Below are positions 22,628-34,165 of a stretch of DNA of 64,000 bases, piece by piece. Made by a program: the position numbers and the translations under genes. The stretch comes from Eucalyptus grandis (taxonomy: Eukaryota > Streptophyta > Magnoliopsida > Myrtales > Myrtaceae), in NCBI RefSeq assembly GCF_016545825.1, contig NC_052618.1, positions 36,216,196 through 36,280,195 on the forward strand. Direction: 5' to 3'. The notes under the pieces were generated by a model, which was not told the origin of the DNA, did not search any database, and worked only from the letters and a program-made list of their open reading frames with translations. How positions within the stretch are numbered: the stretch's first letter is position 1; every line of letters begins with the position of its first letter.

Positions 22628-25600
22628 TTATCTTTGGCAGAGCGGTTTAGTGAAAATATCTGCTGGTTGATCCGCTGTTCCAATGCCTTTTGTTACGAGA
22701 ACTCCCTCTTTGATCTTGTCACGAGTGAAGTGACAGTCAACTTCTATGTGTTTTGTTCTTTCATGAAAAACTGGGTTTGCTGCTAATTTAAGTGCAGCAT
22801 CATTATCACAGAACAATACACTTGGTCCACTGTCCTGTATTCCCAAATCAGAAAGAAGTCCTCGTATCCGACTATTTCGCAAGTAGTTTTCGCCATGGCT
22901 CGATATTCCGATTGGTGATGAAAGTGACACAGTGGATTGCTTCTTTGTTTTCCACGAAATCAACGTTTTTCCCAGTTTAATACAAAAACCGGTAATGGAT
23001 CTCCTAGTCATTGGACAAGTAACGTAATCAGTGTCACAAAACGCTGTCATCTCCATGTTGCATTCATGTGATAAAAATATACCGAGTCCCGGACACCCCT
23101 TCAAATATCTTACAACCTTCAAGGCTGCATTCATGTGTGACTCCTTTGGCATATGCATGAATTGACCGAGTATCCGAACCGCATAGCATATATCAGGTCT
23201 TGTCATAGTAAGATATATCAATTTACCAACAAGGCGTTGATACCCGGACGGATCCTTAAGTAATGGATCCCTGTTTGATGAGGAAGAATTGAGATCATAC
23301 TCATGTGTTGTCAATTTGACATTTTGTTCAATGGGAATCACCGCCGGCTTGCAACCCGATAATCCGGCTTCAGAAACAATTTGCAAAATAAATTTTCTTT
23401 GACTGAGGGAAATTCCTTTTTCAGACCTTGCGATTTCAATGCCAAGGAAAAATTTGGGAGGTCCCAAATCCTTGATGTGGAAAGCAGAGTGCAAATATTC
23501 CTTGAATCTTGCAACATGGGAATCATTATTTCCCATAATCAATATGTCATCAACATATATCAGCAAGTAAATCGACGAACTTCCCACATTTCGTTTAAAT
23601 AAAGCATAATCATGCTTGGAATGTTGAAAACCAGCATTGGTTAACGCAGCAGTAAATTTGGCATACCATTGTCTAGATGCTGCTTTAAACCATACAAGGA
23701 TTTGCGAAGACGACATACCCGATACTCCCCGTCTCGCGTAATCCTCGGAGGAAGATCCATGTAAATTTCTTCATCCAAGTCTCCATGAAGAAAGGCGTTG
23801 TGGACGTCCATCCGGGTGTAAGGACCAATTTCGTACACGCAATGAGATAGAAAGGACCGTACAAGTAACTTCCTTGGCGACCGGGGAGAAAGTCTCGTGG
23901 TAATCAAAACCTTCTCTTTGAGTAAAGCCTTTGGCCACCAACCTAGCTTTGTAACGTTCTATGGAGCCATCGGATTTGAACTTTATCTTGTAAACCCATT
24001 TACATCCGATCGGCTTTCTATGTGGTGGTAAGGGAACAACATCCCAAGTATTATTATCCATGAGAGTAGCAAGTTCAGATTCCATTGCATGTCGCCATTT
24101 GGGATCTTGTGCCACCTCAGCAAAAGAGGATGGCTCACATTCTTCTGAAATTCTACTTATACAACACATATGTTCTCCCGATAACCGATTGAAAGAAACA
24201 TAGGATGAAATCGGATATTGTGTACCTGAAGAGTTTGCAGCAGAACATATATAATCCTTAGTCCATGTGGGTTCTGCAAGAACGACGGGGTAGCTCATCT
24301 AATTGTTCAGAAGCCTCGATGATTCAAAGTAGCCATCTCCGTTGCTTCCCCTGTTGAAGAAGATAATGGATCTTCTTCACGTAAGATAGGTGATTCAATT
24401 TCTTGATTTGGGGATTCCATCAGTGCTTGTGTGATGGATGATTGAGGTGCCACAAGAAAGCCAAGTGCAAATGATATATCTTCATCACATAAGGAACTGA
24501 TTGTTTTTTGATGAAGTATCTTGAGATGGATGGAGCTTATCTTTGAAAGGAAATATGTCTTCATGAAAAATAACATCCCTGCTGGTAAAGAAATGTCCTA
24601 TGGAAAATTCCATAACACGATATCCCTTTTGAAGAGGGGGGTACCCCATAAAAACACATCGTGTTGCACGGGGACTCATTTTATCCCGAGGACCCACACC
24701 GGTTGCATAACATAAACAACCAAACACTTTAAGGTGATCATTATCGGGCTGTTTGTTGTAAAGCATCTCATATGGAGTTTTACCATGAAGGATTCTATTG
24801 GGCATGCGATTAATCGATAGGCGGTTTGTGACCACACAGTCTCCCCAAAATTCTTCAGGGATTGAAGCTTGATATTTGAGTGCACGGGCTACTTCTAAGA
24901 GATGTCTATGTTTCCTTTCTACAACTCCATTTTGCTGTGGAGTGTAAGTACAGGAACTTTCATGGAGTATTCCATGAGTAGACAGCAATCTTATGCAATC
25001 AGAAGTAAAAAATTCTCGCCCATTATCTGTGCGAATTCGCTGTACAGATTTATCGAATTGATTTCTAATTAAATAAAGGAAATTGGATAAATGAGTGAAT
25101 GTTTGACTCTTCGACTGCATAAGATATAACCATGTGGCACGACTATAGTCATCAACTATGGTAAGAAAGTAGCGAGATCCATCACGATGAGAAGTGTGAT
25201 AGGGACCCCAGATGTCCATGTGAAGTAATGAAAAAGGATTTTGAGTTCGAGATGTACTAACTGGGAATGATGCTCGAGTTTGTTTAGCTAAAGGACATAT
25301 AGGGCATTTTGGATGAGGAAATTTAGCACTATGACCCAATCGTTGATGCAAAAGGAGATTTTTATTATAGCTGATCGCATTACAATAAATGCTTTTATTC
25401 AATAATGCTAAATCTCCTTGAGAATTGACCCAAAAATAAAGTCCTTGTGCCTCATTACCCAAGCCCATCACTCTGCCAGTCGAAAGGTCCTGAAAGACAC
25501 AATTTTTGGAATTGAATATGGCTTTACAAGAATTGTCCATACATACCTTGGCAACTGAAAGAAGATTAAACTCAAAATCTAGAATGTATAGGACATTTTT

Positions 25601-26485
25601 AAGAACAAAGTTCTGACCAAGATGTACGGTACCGATTTTGGTAACATATGTAGTGTTTCCATTTGGAAGACATACCGTAACAGGAGATTGTGTGTTTTCA
25701 TGGACATGGGAAAATAAGCACTCATTACAAACTATGTGGTCACTAGCGCCTGAATCGACAATCCATGCATCAATAGATAATGAATTCCTTTCATGAAAAA
25801 AGGTACCTGAGAATCCTGCATTAGTGTCCCCAGTCTTAAGTTGACCCAATGCTTGGATGATATTTTCATATTGTTGTTGAGTGATAGTCTGCTGAGATGC
25901 TCCACCACCCTTCTGTGCAGTGACCTGATAGATTGAAGACTCCTTTTCCTTTTTATTATTGGGTTTCCCATGAAGTTTCCAACATGTATCAACAGTATGG
26001 TGCGGTCGTTTGCAATATTCACAATATTTATTTTTAATTTTTGAATTTTGCCCACTGACCTTGCCTGTTGATGTGGCAAAACGAGTGCCGTTGGATGCTT
26101 TGTAGACCGGCACTAACGTGGCGAAATACTGGCCGTCCGATCTAGCCGAATAGCTCATCAAATTGTAGCCGTCAGATTGCGCGCGTCGATGGCCGTCCGA
26201 TCCAGCCGGATAGCTCATCAAATTGTAGCCGTCAGATTGCGCACGTCGATCCCAGCCGTTCGCTGCAAAGAACTGATCTGGACCGTCCGATCCAGCTCTT
26301 CTATCTAGGCCATCCATCCGCGAAGACCTAGGGTAGTCTTCGTTCTTTCTCGACGCCGCAGCCACGAAAGCCCTCTCTCGATTGTGTTGCGGCTCCGAGG
26401 CTCCCTCCTGTTCTGGCGATGGTTTCCGTCGCAACGAAGCCCGAGGGGAACGTTGAGAAGCCCGTTCCATCACCAATCTGAGCAT
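22628..26485 (-). pseudogene. Copia pol region (zinc knuckle, PR, INT, RT, RH), frameshifted
   Basis: A 666-codon open frame (24485-26485) carries a CCHC knuckle (CEYCKRPHHTVDTC), the protease motif DSGASDH, the pre-integrase zinc module (HQRLGHS...CPICPLAKQ) and the integrase core with its D-D-E residues (HMDIWGP, IRTDNGREF, TPQQNGVVERKHR). The integrase tail follows. RT starts in another frame (DPKWRHAMESEL, KARLVAKGFTQ; about 23890-24200), breaks again near 23880, continues (MDVHNAFLHGDLDEE; 23641-23907) and shifts once more into a 362-codon frame. That last frame has the YVDDI catalytic motif, RPDICYAV, and the RNase H end (CDNDAALKLAANPVFHERTK; 22628-23716). At least four frame changes separate the domains. 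Each domain is otherwise well preserved, as expected for a recent copy. Confidence 0.9.
26115..26265 (-). repeat. Short tandem repeat inside gag
   Basis: Two copies of a roughly 60-bp unit (agctcatcaaattgtagccg on plus) encode a repeated RRAQSDGYNLMSY peptide just before the zinc knuckle. Partial third and fourth copies flank them. Confidence 0.75.
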
Positions 26486-27470
26486 GTTCGTTCACGGCAG
26501 CCCTCTGGTTTTCCTCCTGCACGGCCAACTGGAAGATTCGGCCGAGCGATGGTTGAGGATCCATCGCAAGAATCTGCGATCGAAAGCTGGTGTAAGTTTC
26601 GTTCAAGGTGAGTAGGAACCGAGTAGCTTTCTCCTTTTCCTTCATCGCATGGTATTGACGAAGGGTGGCTTCGGCCCTTCCAATTTCTCCTCGCCCGCTT
26701 CAATCTCGTTCCACGTGGCTGATAATCGGTTGAAACAGGCGGTAACCGAAAGGTTCCCCTGTTTTAGCTCGGTTAGGGTTTGTGTCAACGAGAAAACCCT
26801 AGCCCTATATGATTTTCCGTACATTTCTTGTAGATTATCCCAGTATTTTTTCGAATCTTCGGTCGGAGGAAGACTGGCGGCAACATTAGGTGCCTAGCAA
26901 TTCCCGAGCCAGGAGCGCACAAGTTGATTGCAGTGATTCCAGTGCCTCTGCAGTTGTTCGTCCGTCGGGTAAGGTATTGTTCCATCAATAAAACCATCCT
27001 TGGTTTTGGTAACAAGGGCACGTCGAAGATCACGGGCCCAGGCGTGATAATTCGTCGTTCCAGTAAGTTGTTCGGTAACCAGCCGCAACTCTGGCCCGTC
27101 CGCCGGCGAAGTGTAAAGCGGATCTCCGAGCTCCGGCCGTCCTCCGTTGAACGGAAACAGGTAAGGGGAAACCGGGTAGGGTTGATCCCCTGTCCCGGTG
27201 TAAACCCGGGTCTGTGACCCGCAGTTGCCTGTCTCGACTCACCAGTCGGGTTGGCCCCATATGGATATTGGGGCCATGGTGTGGCGTACCACGGGGGTGG
27301 AGGCCAGTAAGTTGGCCCTGGAATCTGCATTGAAGCAGGAGTAGGTGCAGAGGCAACATTGGTTACCTGCTCTTCTCCGGTCGATCCATCCGAATGGGAA
27401 GGTATGATCGTCGATCCCGGGCCGATGAAGATTTTACTAAGGGATTCATAACCTCTTTATCTTTTGCCAT
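26328..27470 (-). pseudogene. Copia gag of the young element, broken
   Basis: A minus-strand ATG at 27470 (MAKDKEVMNPL) begins the family-typical start, but the frame is lost after about 30 codons. The proline-rich N-terminal segment (YWPPPPWYATPWPQYPYG) lies in a second frame, and the UBN2 core (TNYHAWARDLRRAL, DGFIDGTIP) in a third, ending in a stop just after SWLGNC at about 26895. The rest (ATRFLLTLNETYTSFRSQIL) is again in another frame and joins the long pol frame. Gag capsid function is therefore lost unless several breaks are assembly errors. Confidence 0.85.
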
Positions 27471-27594
27471 GGCACCAAGGATGAATTCCTAATTGCTTTG
27501 CTAACTGTTTTGCGCAGGAAGGGATCCTCGATTCTGGATCGAAGGAAGCAATGGCAATTCAAGAAAGGTCGCGGAAGCTAGGGTAGGAAACGAT

Positions 27595-27606
27595 GCTCTG
27601 ATACCA
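27595..27606 (-). other. Primer-binding site
   Basis: TGGTATCAGAGC on the minus strand immediately inside the 5' LTR, the standard initiator-Met tRNA PBS of plant Copia elements. Confidence 0.9.
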
Positions 27607-27802
27607 TGACAGAAAGGTAATAGGAACTTTGGGGAAATTGTATTGTCTGACTTGTATTCAATTGTGCTATTACATTGTACATAAATAGTGCAAGAAGGAA
27701 AAAGTAAAATAGGAAAAGTAATATACATGTATCGGAGTTTCCTATTTACTAATATTTACTAGAATCAATTATGTACAGAATCGATTCTAAGATCTTCCAA
27801 CA
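27607..27802 (-). repeat. 5' LTR of the young Copia element
   Basis: Partner of 22368-22563, with one substitution. Followed by the target duplication tgtaa. Confidence 0.97.
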
Positions 27803-28030
27803 TGTAAATTTATCGGATGGCTAAATCAGAAGTAAATTTATCTGGAATGAAAATCATTTTTATGTTGGTTTGATGATACCTAACTTATTCTCATGGAAAA
27901 TTGATTATGAGATATGGTACTGGAGTATTGTGGCTAGACTTATTTCTTGGTGAGCATTATCTTTTTTATTGAAAGATTCCGTAGTTGTAATTATATTTAC
28001 ACTTGTATTTCATCTTAACAATCCCTGTCC

Positions 28031-28445
28031 AAGCCTTTGCGCACTCGCGGAGAGCTTCCTGGTCTTATTAATCTCTCTCTCTCTCTGCTTGTCCCTTCTC
28101 ATTCGCGAATTTCCCTCTTTGTAACCGAGCGAAAGGGGAAAATCTTTGGGAAAATTACGGATTTATGCCATTATGGGAGCCCGCCAGATAGGTAATCCAA
28201 CTTTCGAAGCGAATCGATCATGCGGGTAGGGCTCGGGCTCGGGCTCGGGCTTGGGCTCGGGCTTGGCCTCTCTCGATTGGGCTTTGTAATATGTATTTTC
28301 GGGCTACCTGATAGCCGAGTGGAGTTGGTTTCGATTGGACATCGTTTAGGCAATTTGCGGAAAAACAAGAGGGGACCAGACGATATTGAACCGGCTACAT
28401 GCGTAATCTTGACTTTCGACTCCGGTGATGTCTTATAGAGGCACA
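28031..28445 (-). promoter_or_regulatory. Orphan duplicate of the V-ATPase c promoter/leader
   Basis: Direct, diverged copy of 19797-20200. Shared landmarks in the same order: gcgcactcgcgga.agcttcctggtct, a CT tract, ctgcttgtcc, tgtaaccg.agcg.aaggggaaaat, ctctcgattgggctttgtaa, gtttaggcaatttgcgg and the TATAAG motif (tgtcttatagag). The similarity stops about 38 bp short of where the ATG would be, and no V-ATPase coding sequence follows on the minus strand. The young Copia insertion lies between the two copies. It could drive a non-coding transcript or be inert. Confidence 0.8.
28229..28266. repeat. (GGGCTC)n hexanucleotide repeat
   Basis: About six units of gggctc/gggctt inserted within the duplicated promoter segment. 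The V-ATPase copy has no counterpart. Confidence 0.85.
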
Positions 28446-30799
28446 AACGCAGTTAACCTGTGGTTGATAATTTTTTATCTACGTTTGTGCCTATTTGAAT
28501 CATGGACGATCCTCGGCCGCCGTAGCGGCTGGCGACCAGTGACCAACCAATGAAGAAGAAGAAAAAGAAAGAAAAAGAAAAAAGAATAAAAAAGAATAAA
28601 AAATTACAAAATCGATTTTAAAAAATAAAAAATTTATAGAAAGGGATGTATGTAGAGAGAAATACAAACACAAAAGTCAAAACCGAAAATCGAACCGAAT
28701 CGGGATTTCAGTTCGGTTCGATTTCGGTTAGGATCGGATTTCAATTTGATTCAATAAATTCCTTATCGGTTCGGTTCATTTTTTCAAAAAAATCAAATCG
28801 AACCGAACCATTTACACCCCTAGCGGTAGCAATTGGCAACTATTGATGGCGACACTTCCAGAGCTAGTTGGTCGGAGAGCAATGAGCCAAGTGATGGTGT
28901 GGCTTCTTGAAATGACATGCAAAACATCGAGAATTGGAGGTATTAAAGCTAAGCAAAATGTGTCCTTTGCGGTCGACTTTACTATTAGGACAATAACTTA
29001 AACATGGTTGATATGCCTGGCATAGTTACAGCAAGTGCATAAGCCAAAAATTGCTAAGTGAAAAGTCATGGCGTCGAAAAATACCTCTGTGGAAAAGAAA
29101 AGCTTGACTTGGTGACATGTCAGAGATGTCTTAAAACAACCATCATGGCACTTACTCAGACGTGAATGATGCACTTGGGTGAACATTGTCGAGTAGCAAG
29201 GATGGATTTATTTGCTTGGGATGCATGGGTGCACCGTTGAGAATGATAAAGCAGAAAAGAAAAAAATTGGGAAAATTCTGAGGTGCTCCCAATGCATAGC
29301 ACCCGGTGCACTAGGTTTGCCTCAGGAAAGAAAGCTTGATACCAAGTTAAGAAGAATGTGGAAGAGAAAAATAGAGGATTTTCTATATATTTTTTTGGTA
29401 TATTCATAATGATGATTATCAACTTATTTATAGGCTTAATGAAAAACTAAATAAGATAATATATTAATCAAGATACGCAAAATCATAGAGGATATTCACA
29501 TAATTTTGAGAGATACAAAAGCAATCATAATTTTCCCAAATAACTCTAACACTTATGATTCGTATTACGTTATACTACAACAAAACTATTGTATATTTAG
29601 GATCTTTATTCGTTTTTAGACGGTGTAAAGAATTTTTTACGCATTCATTATTGGATGGGTAACATTTGTACTCAAAGATAGTTGTGTAATCACATTCATT
29701 TACATATCATTCATTTCTTTCCATTCACAAAATTCATGAAAAAAAAAAAAGAACTTCAAATTCTCGTTTTATAAGTTCCATTTCCTGATTTCGATTCATA
29801 CCGTTGCATCAAATGCAATATCAATGAGTAAAATAAAGTGGTAACAATTATCAAAGCTGGAAATGGTAAAATAACGAAATTACTTTCAATGTGTATACAA
29901 AGAAAAAAAATACATATAGACGTGAATTATTTCTAGAGAATAAATTTAAAACGCGTCAGAGAAATTATAGGTGTACTCATAAGTTTATTTGGATCGCTTT
30001 GCGAGTCACCATTTTGTCTATCACATAAATTGGGATGACATCTTAAACGAAAATGACACTTGGTTTTCGTGAATTTCTTTCATAAATGCATGAGGTAGAA
30101 GGAAACAAACATTTATTATGCTCTTTTCAAGACGTCATAATCATTTCTCATTTTTGCTACATCCGGAAACAACGATAAGTATAACAATTGGTAAGGCTTG
30201 TTTATTTCGCAGAAAATGTGACATCTGAAAATTATTGGAGGTAAATTAGAATCAAATCCTTTCATCACATGAAACACGTGGAAGTAAGGAATGGAGAATA
30301 TAATAAACAAGAAACTATCTATGTAATGAAATACTAAATGGGGCTTGAAAAAGTAAAACTTAGCTTTTGAGACCATAATTTAAGGGTTATATGTTCCTTC
30401 ATTCTTGATTGGAGGAACTGATTGGAGGAAACTTCCTCTAGCTTCTTGGCCTCTAATTGGAGTTTTGTAAATATGGACAACATCTACGTATAAGCTTGAC
30501 AAAAACGAAAGTGGTAACCCTGCAATCGAAAGACAAATTAAAAGCAATTTTCCTCTTATTAAGGATGGAAAAAAGAAAAAGAAAAAAGACACAGTCCATA
30601 TTAGAATATACTAATATAAGATCATAAATTCTCATACTCAAGCAACCAGATTTTTATTCTAAAAAGAATTGAATGCCCAAGAAAGTATTTTTAGGTTTGA
30701 TGATCTTAAATATGCTTTATAAAAAATAACATTTAGATTGATAAAGTAACACCATGTCAACATGTCACTGTGGTAGTAAATAATGCATATACCAATGTA
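28446..30799. other. Stretch without a gene; small inverted repeats and a possible Copia LTR
   Basis: An 11-bp perfect inverted repeat (aggcacaaacg / cgtttgtgcct, 28439-28493) encloses a short loop. At 28680-28825 a run of cggttcgg/ccgaaccg motifs ends in acacccctag, typical of the ends of small plant MITEs. At 29337-29346 gataccaagt resembles a Copia PBS read on the minus strand, followed by LTR-like AT-rich sequence to about 29560, without a partner. Nothing recognisable lies in the remainder. Confidence 0.4.
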
Positions 30800-30804
30800 C
30801 TTTG

Positions 30805-31001
30805 TGAAGAAACGCATATAGCTTTCGGGAGAGAGTTTTTATATTCTCTATATTTTGTAAATCGTTTGTTTTACAATGCTTTTGAGTATATATCTGCAAA
30901 GAAGAGAGTCAATCCTAATAGTCCTCTTAATTAGGAGACAAAATAGGAAGTAGATTGATTTGGATTTTCATATTATCTCTAATTGACAACTCATGCCAGC
31001 A
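30805..31001 (-). repeat. 3' LTR of the old Copia element (197 bp)
   Basis: Begins TGAAGAAACG on plus and ends gccagca. Lacks the 48-bp internal duplication seen in the partner LTR. Confidence 0.9.
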
Positions 31002-31014
31002 CCCTCCCTCAAGT
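31002..31014 (-). other. Polypurine tract
   Basis: ACTTGAGGGAGGG on the minus strand, directly next to the 3' LTR. Confidence 0.8.
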
Positions 31015-31929
31015 GTGTGAAAAGATATCTTTGATACCCAACTTGACAAGTCAGTTGTGAAAGGCCCTTCTTAACACACCATGTCCACCAATTGATTTTT
31101 AAACCCGACGAAAGAAAACCAAACCACCTTAGCCTCTTGACAAAATATCTATCAGCCTCAATATGCTTGGTTTGATCATGCTGAACTGGATTGTGGGAAA
31201 TATCAATTGATGCTTTATCATCATAGAACAATCTTATCTCAGATTTCGGTGGGAAACCAGGTTTTGTCATCAACATCTTACGCCGCAGTAGCTCACACGA
31301 CCTTTAGCCACCCCTGGAAACCCCGCCTCAGCACTAGACAAATCTACTGCCTTATGCTTCTTGCTCCTCCATGTAACCAAGTTTCCTCCCACAAATGTGA
31401 AATATCCCGACATGGACCTCCTATCTTAGTTGCTACCTATGCAGTTCGCATCCATAAATCCCTCTACCTTAAGATGACCATTCTTCACACAAAACAAACC
31501 TTTTCTTGGAGTCGACTTCAAGTAACACAGAATTTGACTCACCGCCTTCATATGATCTTCACTTGCGGCATGCATAAATTGACTCACGATGCTTACAACA
31601 TATGCGATATTAGGGCGAGTATGTGACAAATAAATCAGTCTCCTTACTAACCTTTGATATCTATCCTTATTGGTTGACACTTCGTCCAAATACTACTCCA
31701 AGTCTATGATTCTAAACTATAGGGGTGTCAGTAGGCTTACACTCCAACATTCCAACTTTGGCTAACAAGTCTAGCACATTTTTTCTTTGAGACAAAAAAT
31801 ACCTCCTTTCGATCTAGCCACTTTGATGCCCAAGAAATACTTCAACCATTCTAGATTGTTTATCTCAAAGTCTTCTACTAGCTTCTCTTCGAGTTTTGAA
31901 ATCTCTTCGCGATCATCTCCTGTGATAAT
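31015..31929 (-). pseudogene. Copia RT C-terminus and RNase H, decayed
   Basis: Minus-strand pieces in several frames. IITGDDREE (just right of the YVDD-equivalent site) and an FLGIK-like stretch belong to the RT end (about 31700-31929). RYQRLVRRLIYLSHTRPNIA and QFMHAASEDHMKAV mark the start of the RNase H region (31426-31689). IRLFYDDKASIDISHNPVQHDQTKHIEADRYF is its end (30968-31276; quoted here only as a landmark span), with Asn and His positions of the family retained. Frames are interrupted by stops and shifts. Confidence 0.8.
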
Positions 31930-33051
31930 TGTTCGTAAAATTCTAAACATAAGTCGTCACACAGAGATCGATGATTAATAAACTAATTAAATACTAAAAT
32001 AGATTAATTCTAAAATTTATCTAACAGATCAAAATATAATTGAGAATAAATTAAAAATAAAATTTGGAGATTAAATGCAGTAAATCAATCAGATAAATAT
32101 GTTAGAGCATCCAATTTTACCATAACCACTAGATATGAATTTCATATTGTTGTGGGTACAAAAATGATATCAAACATGTGATAACGGAATTTCCTAATCT
32201 ATTTACTATCCTATCTCTAGGTATAGTAAACTTAGTTTATTAATCCACTATATCTCTATGTGAATTAAAATAAACATAAGTGCATTAAAAACTATGAATA
32301 TTCCCGGTTTACAATGAGTTGTTTGAATCATCATCTTATCATCAAAAGCTACACAAATAACGCGGTATATCTCTATCTACATTTAATTCATGATTATATA
32401 TTATAATGAGCAATTGCATATTATCACTTCTCAGTCTCAAACATGCATATCGGATCATTCAAGTGGTGGCCAATCACTCAAAAGCATTATGCACAATAAT
32501 ATATAACTCACATGAATGAAATTAATTGTAAAACATAAAAATCATAAAATTCACATCATCATTGTTAGGCTACATCGTAGCCCTACCAAAAGAAAATTAG
32601 AACATAGCATATGAAGAAATAAAAATATAAATTAAACTCAACATCTTGAATCAAAGAACAAGAATTATGTCACAACTTTTGTCTTCTCTTCAAAATACTT
32701 TAAAAACTCTAAGAAGAATGAAAAACGATCTAACAAAAACCTAACTGCTCTCTTAGGCTCTCATTGTTCTCCTATTTATAGGATATATTCAAGATATCTA
32801 TCCCTAACGCTTGCAGATATTATTAGGGAACAAAATCAAGGATTCTCTTATTTGATATCCATTTTCCACTGCTTTTTTATTTGAATTCCTGAGTTTTGCC
32901 ATTCTTTTCCTTACATTTTTCATATCTCATTATTCTGCATAAATAAGGAAAATTCAAATAATCAAAAGGAAATCCAAATAGTTTCTCATAGATATTGCAT
33001 TAATTGTTGCCTAAAATAGGTAAAATAACTCTATTCTTATAGAGTTATCAA

Positions 33052-34165
33052 GGGAGAAGTACACTATTAGTGCTATAAGTTGTGTACGGCGCTCACTTTG
33101 GTGCTAACAATTTCCATCGGATCACTTAAGTGCCAAATTGGAGGAAAAACAATCACTTTTGTGCCACCGGCGAAAGATTCTAGCCAAAATAATTACGTGG
33201 CTTCTTCTTCTTCTTCTTCTTTTTAAATCGACAAGGCCTTTAAACGACGTCGTTTTCAATCTTCCTTAAGAAAAGGACGTCGTTTTACCATCCTACATGG
33301 ATGGCCTCACAAAAATGACGCTGTTTAACTCATTTAGGGATTTTTTTTAAATTTTATTTGGGGATTGAAATTAGGGTTTTTTTCGTCATCGCTCGGCCTC
33401 CGCTGTCACTGGGCCGCCGTCGCTTGCTCAGCCGCCATTGCTTGGAGCTGTTCGGACGCGGGCTAGGCACTCGTCGAGGAGATCGAAGATGAAGAGGGAG
33501 ACATCAATGGCGGCGCACTTGTCGGTGGCCTCCCGAGCACCGGCTAGATCACGGCCTTCAACTTGGCTGCCGAGTGGCCGTCGTCGGGGTTGGGGTTGGG
33601 GTCGGGGTCGAGATTGGAGCTGCGGCCGCTGAGTGGCCATTGTCGGGGTTGGAGCCGCGGCCGCCGAGTGGCCATCGTCGAGATCGAGGTCGGGGTCGGA
33701 CCCGCGGCTGCTGTGTGGCCATCATCGAGGTCGGGGTCGGGGTAGGGGTCGGAGCTACGGTCGCCGAGTGGCCATCGTCGCGGTCACGGTCGGGGTCGAG
33801 GTTGGGGTTGGAGTTGCGACCGCTGAGTGGCCATCGTTGGGGTCAGGGTCGGGGTCGGAGCTGCGGCCGTCGAGCGCGGGGGTCGTCGAGGACGACGGCT
33901 GGTCGGAGATTTAGGATTTTGAATTAGGGGAGACACCAAACGGCGTCGTTTTGGTATTAGGATGCTGACTGTACTCTCCGGCGAGCCACATCAGCTTCAA
34001 AAATTAATAAAAAAGTGTCACGTCGGATTTTCGGCCAATCGGATTGGAGTTGGCACCAAAGTGAGCGTTTTTCAAACTTTTTGGCACTTTAGTTATTCGA
34101 CAGAAACTTTTGGCACCAAAGTGAGCACCGTACATAACTTATGGCACTGATAGTATACTTATCCC
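33052..34165. mobile_element. Mutator-like non-autonomous element with long TIRs
   Basis: The 1114-bp element is bounded by a 9-bp target duplication agttatcaa (33043-33051 and 34166-34174), the length typical of Mutator-like elements. The terminal inverted repeats start GGGAGAAGTACACTATTAGT on the left and GGGATAAGTATACTATCAGT on the right (inverse strand) and stay alignable for well over 100 bp, including the gctcactttggtgc block. The core (33370-33905) is very GC-rich, with many ggggtc.gggtc repeats and gccgagtggccat units. Two acgacgtcgttt palindromes lie near the left arm. No transposase is encoded; movement would need an autonomous relative. Confidence 0.88.
33580..33885. repeat. G-rich minisatellite-like core of the Mutator-like element
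   Basis: Repeated ggggtcgggg / gagtggccatcgtcg units of about 40-70 bp. Open frames through it translate to low-complexity Arg/Gly/Ser or Ala/Val repeats and are not considered genes. Confidence 0.75.

Larger units (their letters stand above)
22368..27802 (-). mobile_element. Complete Copia retrotransposon with near-identical LTRs
   Basis: Minus-strand Ty1/Copia element of 5435 bp. The 196-bp LTRs lie at 22368-22563 and 27607-27802 and differ at a single base (C/T at LTR position 15), so insertion is recent. The target duplication tgtaa is exact at 22363-22367 and 27803-27807. PBS at 27595-27606 and polypurine tract at 22564-22576 are intact. Domain order is gag, protease, integrase, RT, RNase H (Copia order). 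The short LTRs, overall size and RT/RNase H style suggest the Ale/Retrofit lineage, tentatively. The coding region has several frame breaks and at least one nonsense codon, so it is non-autonomous as written. Confidence 0.97.

Noticed and set aside
33428..33927. Several overlapping Gly/Arg/Ser-rich frames on both strands
   Set aside because: All run through the G-rich repeat core of the Mutator-like element; low complexity and no domain.
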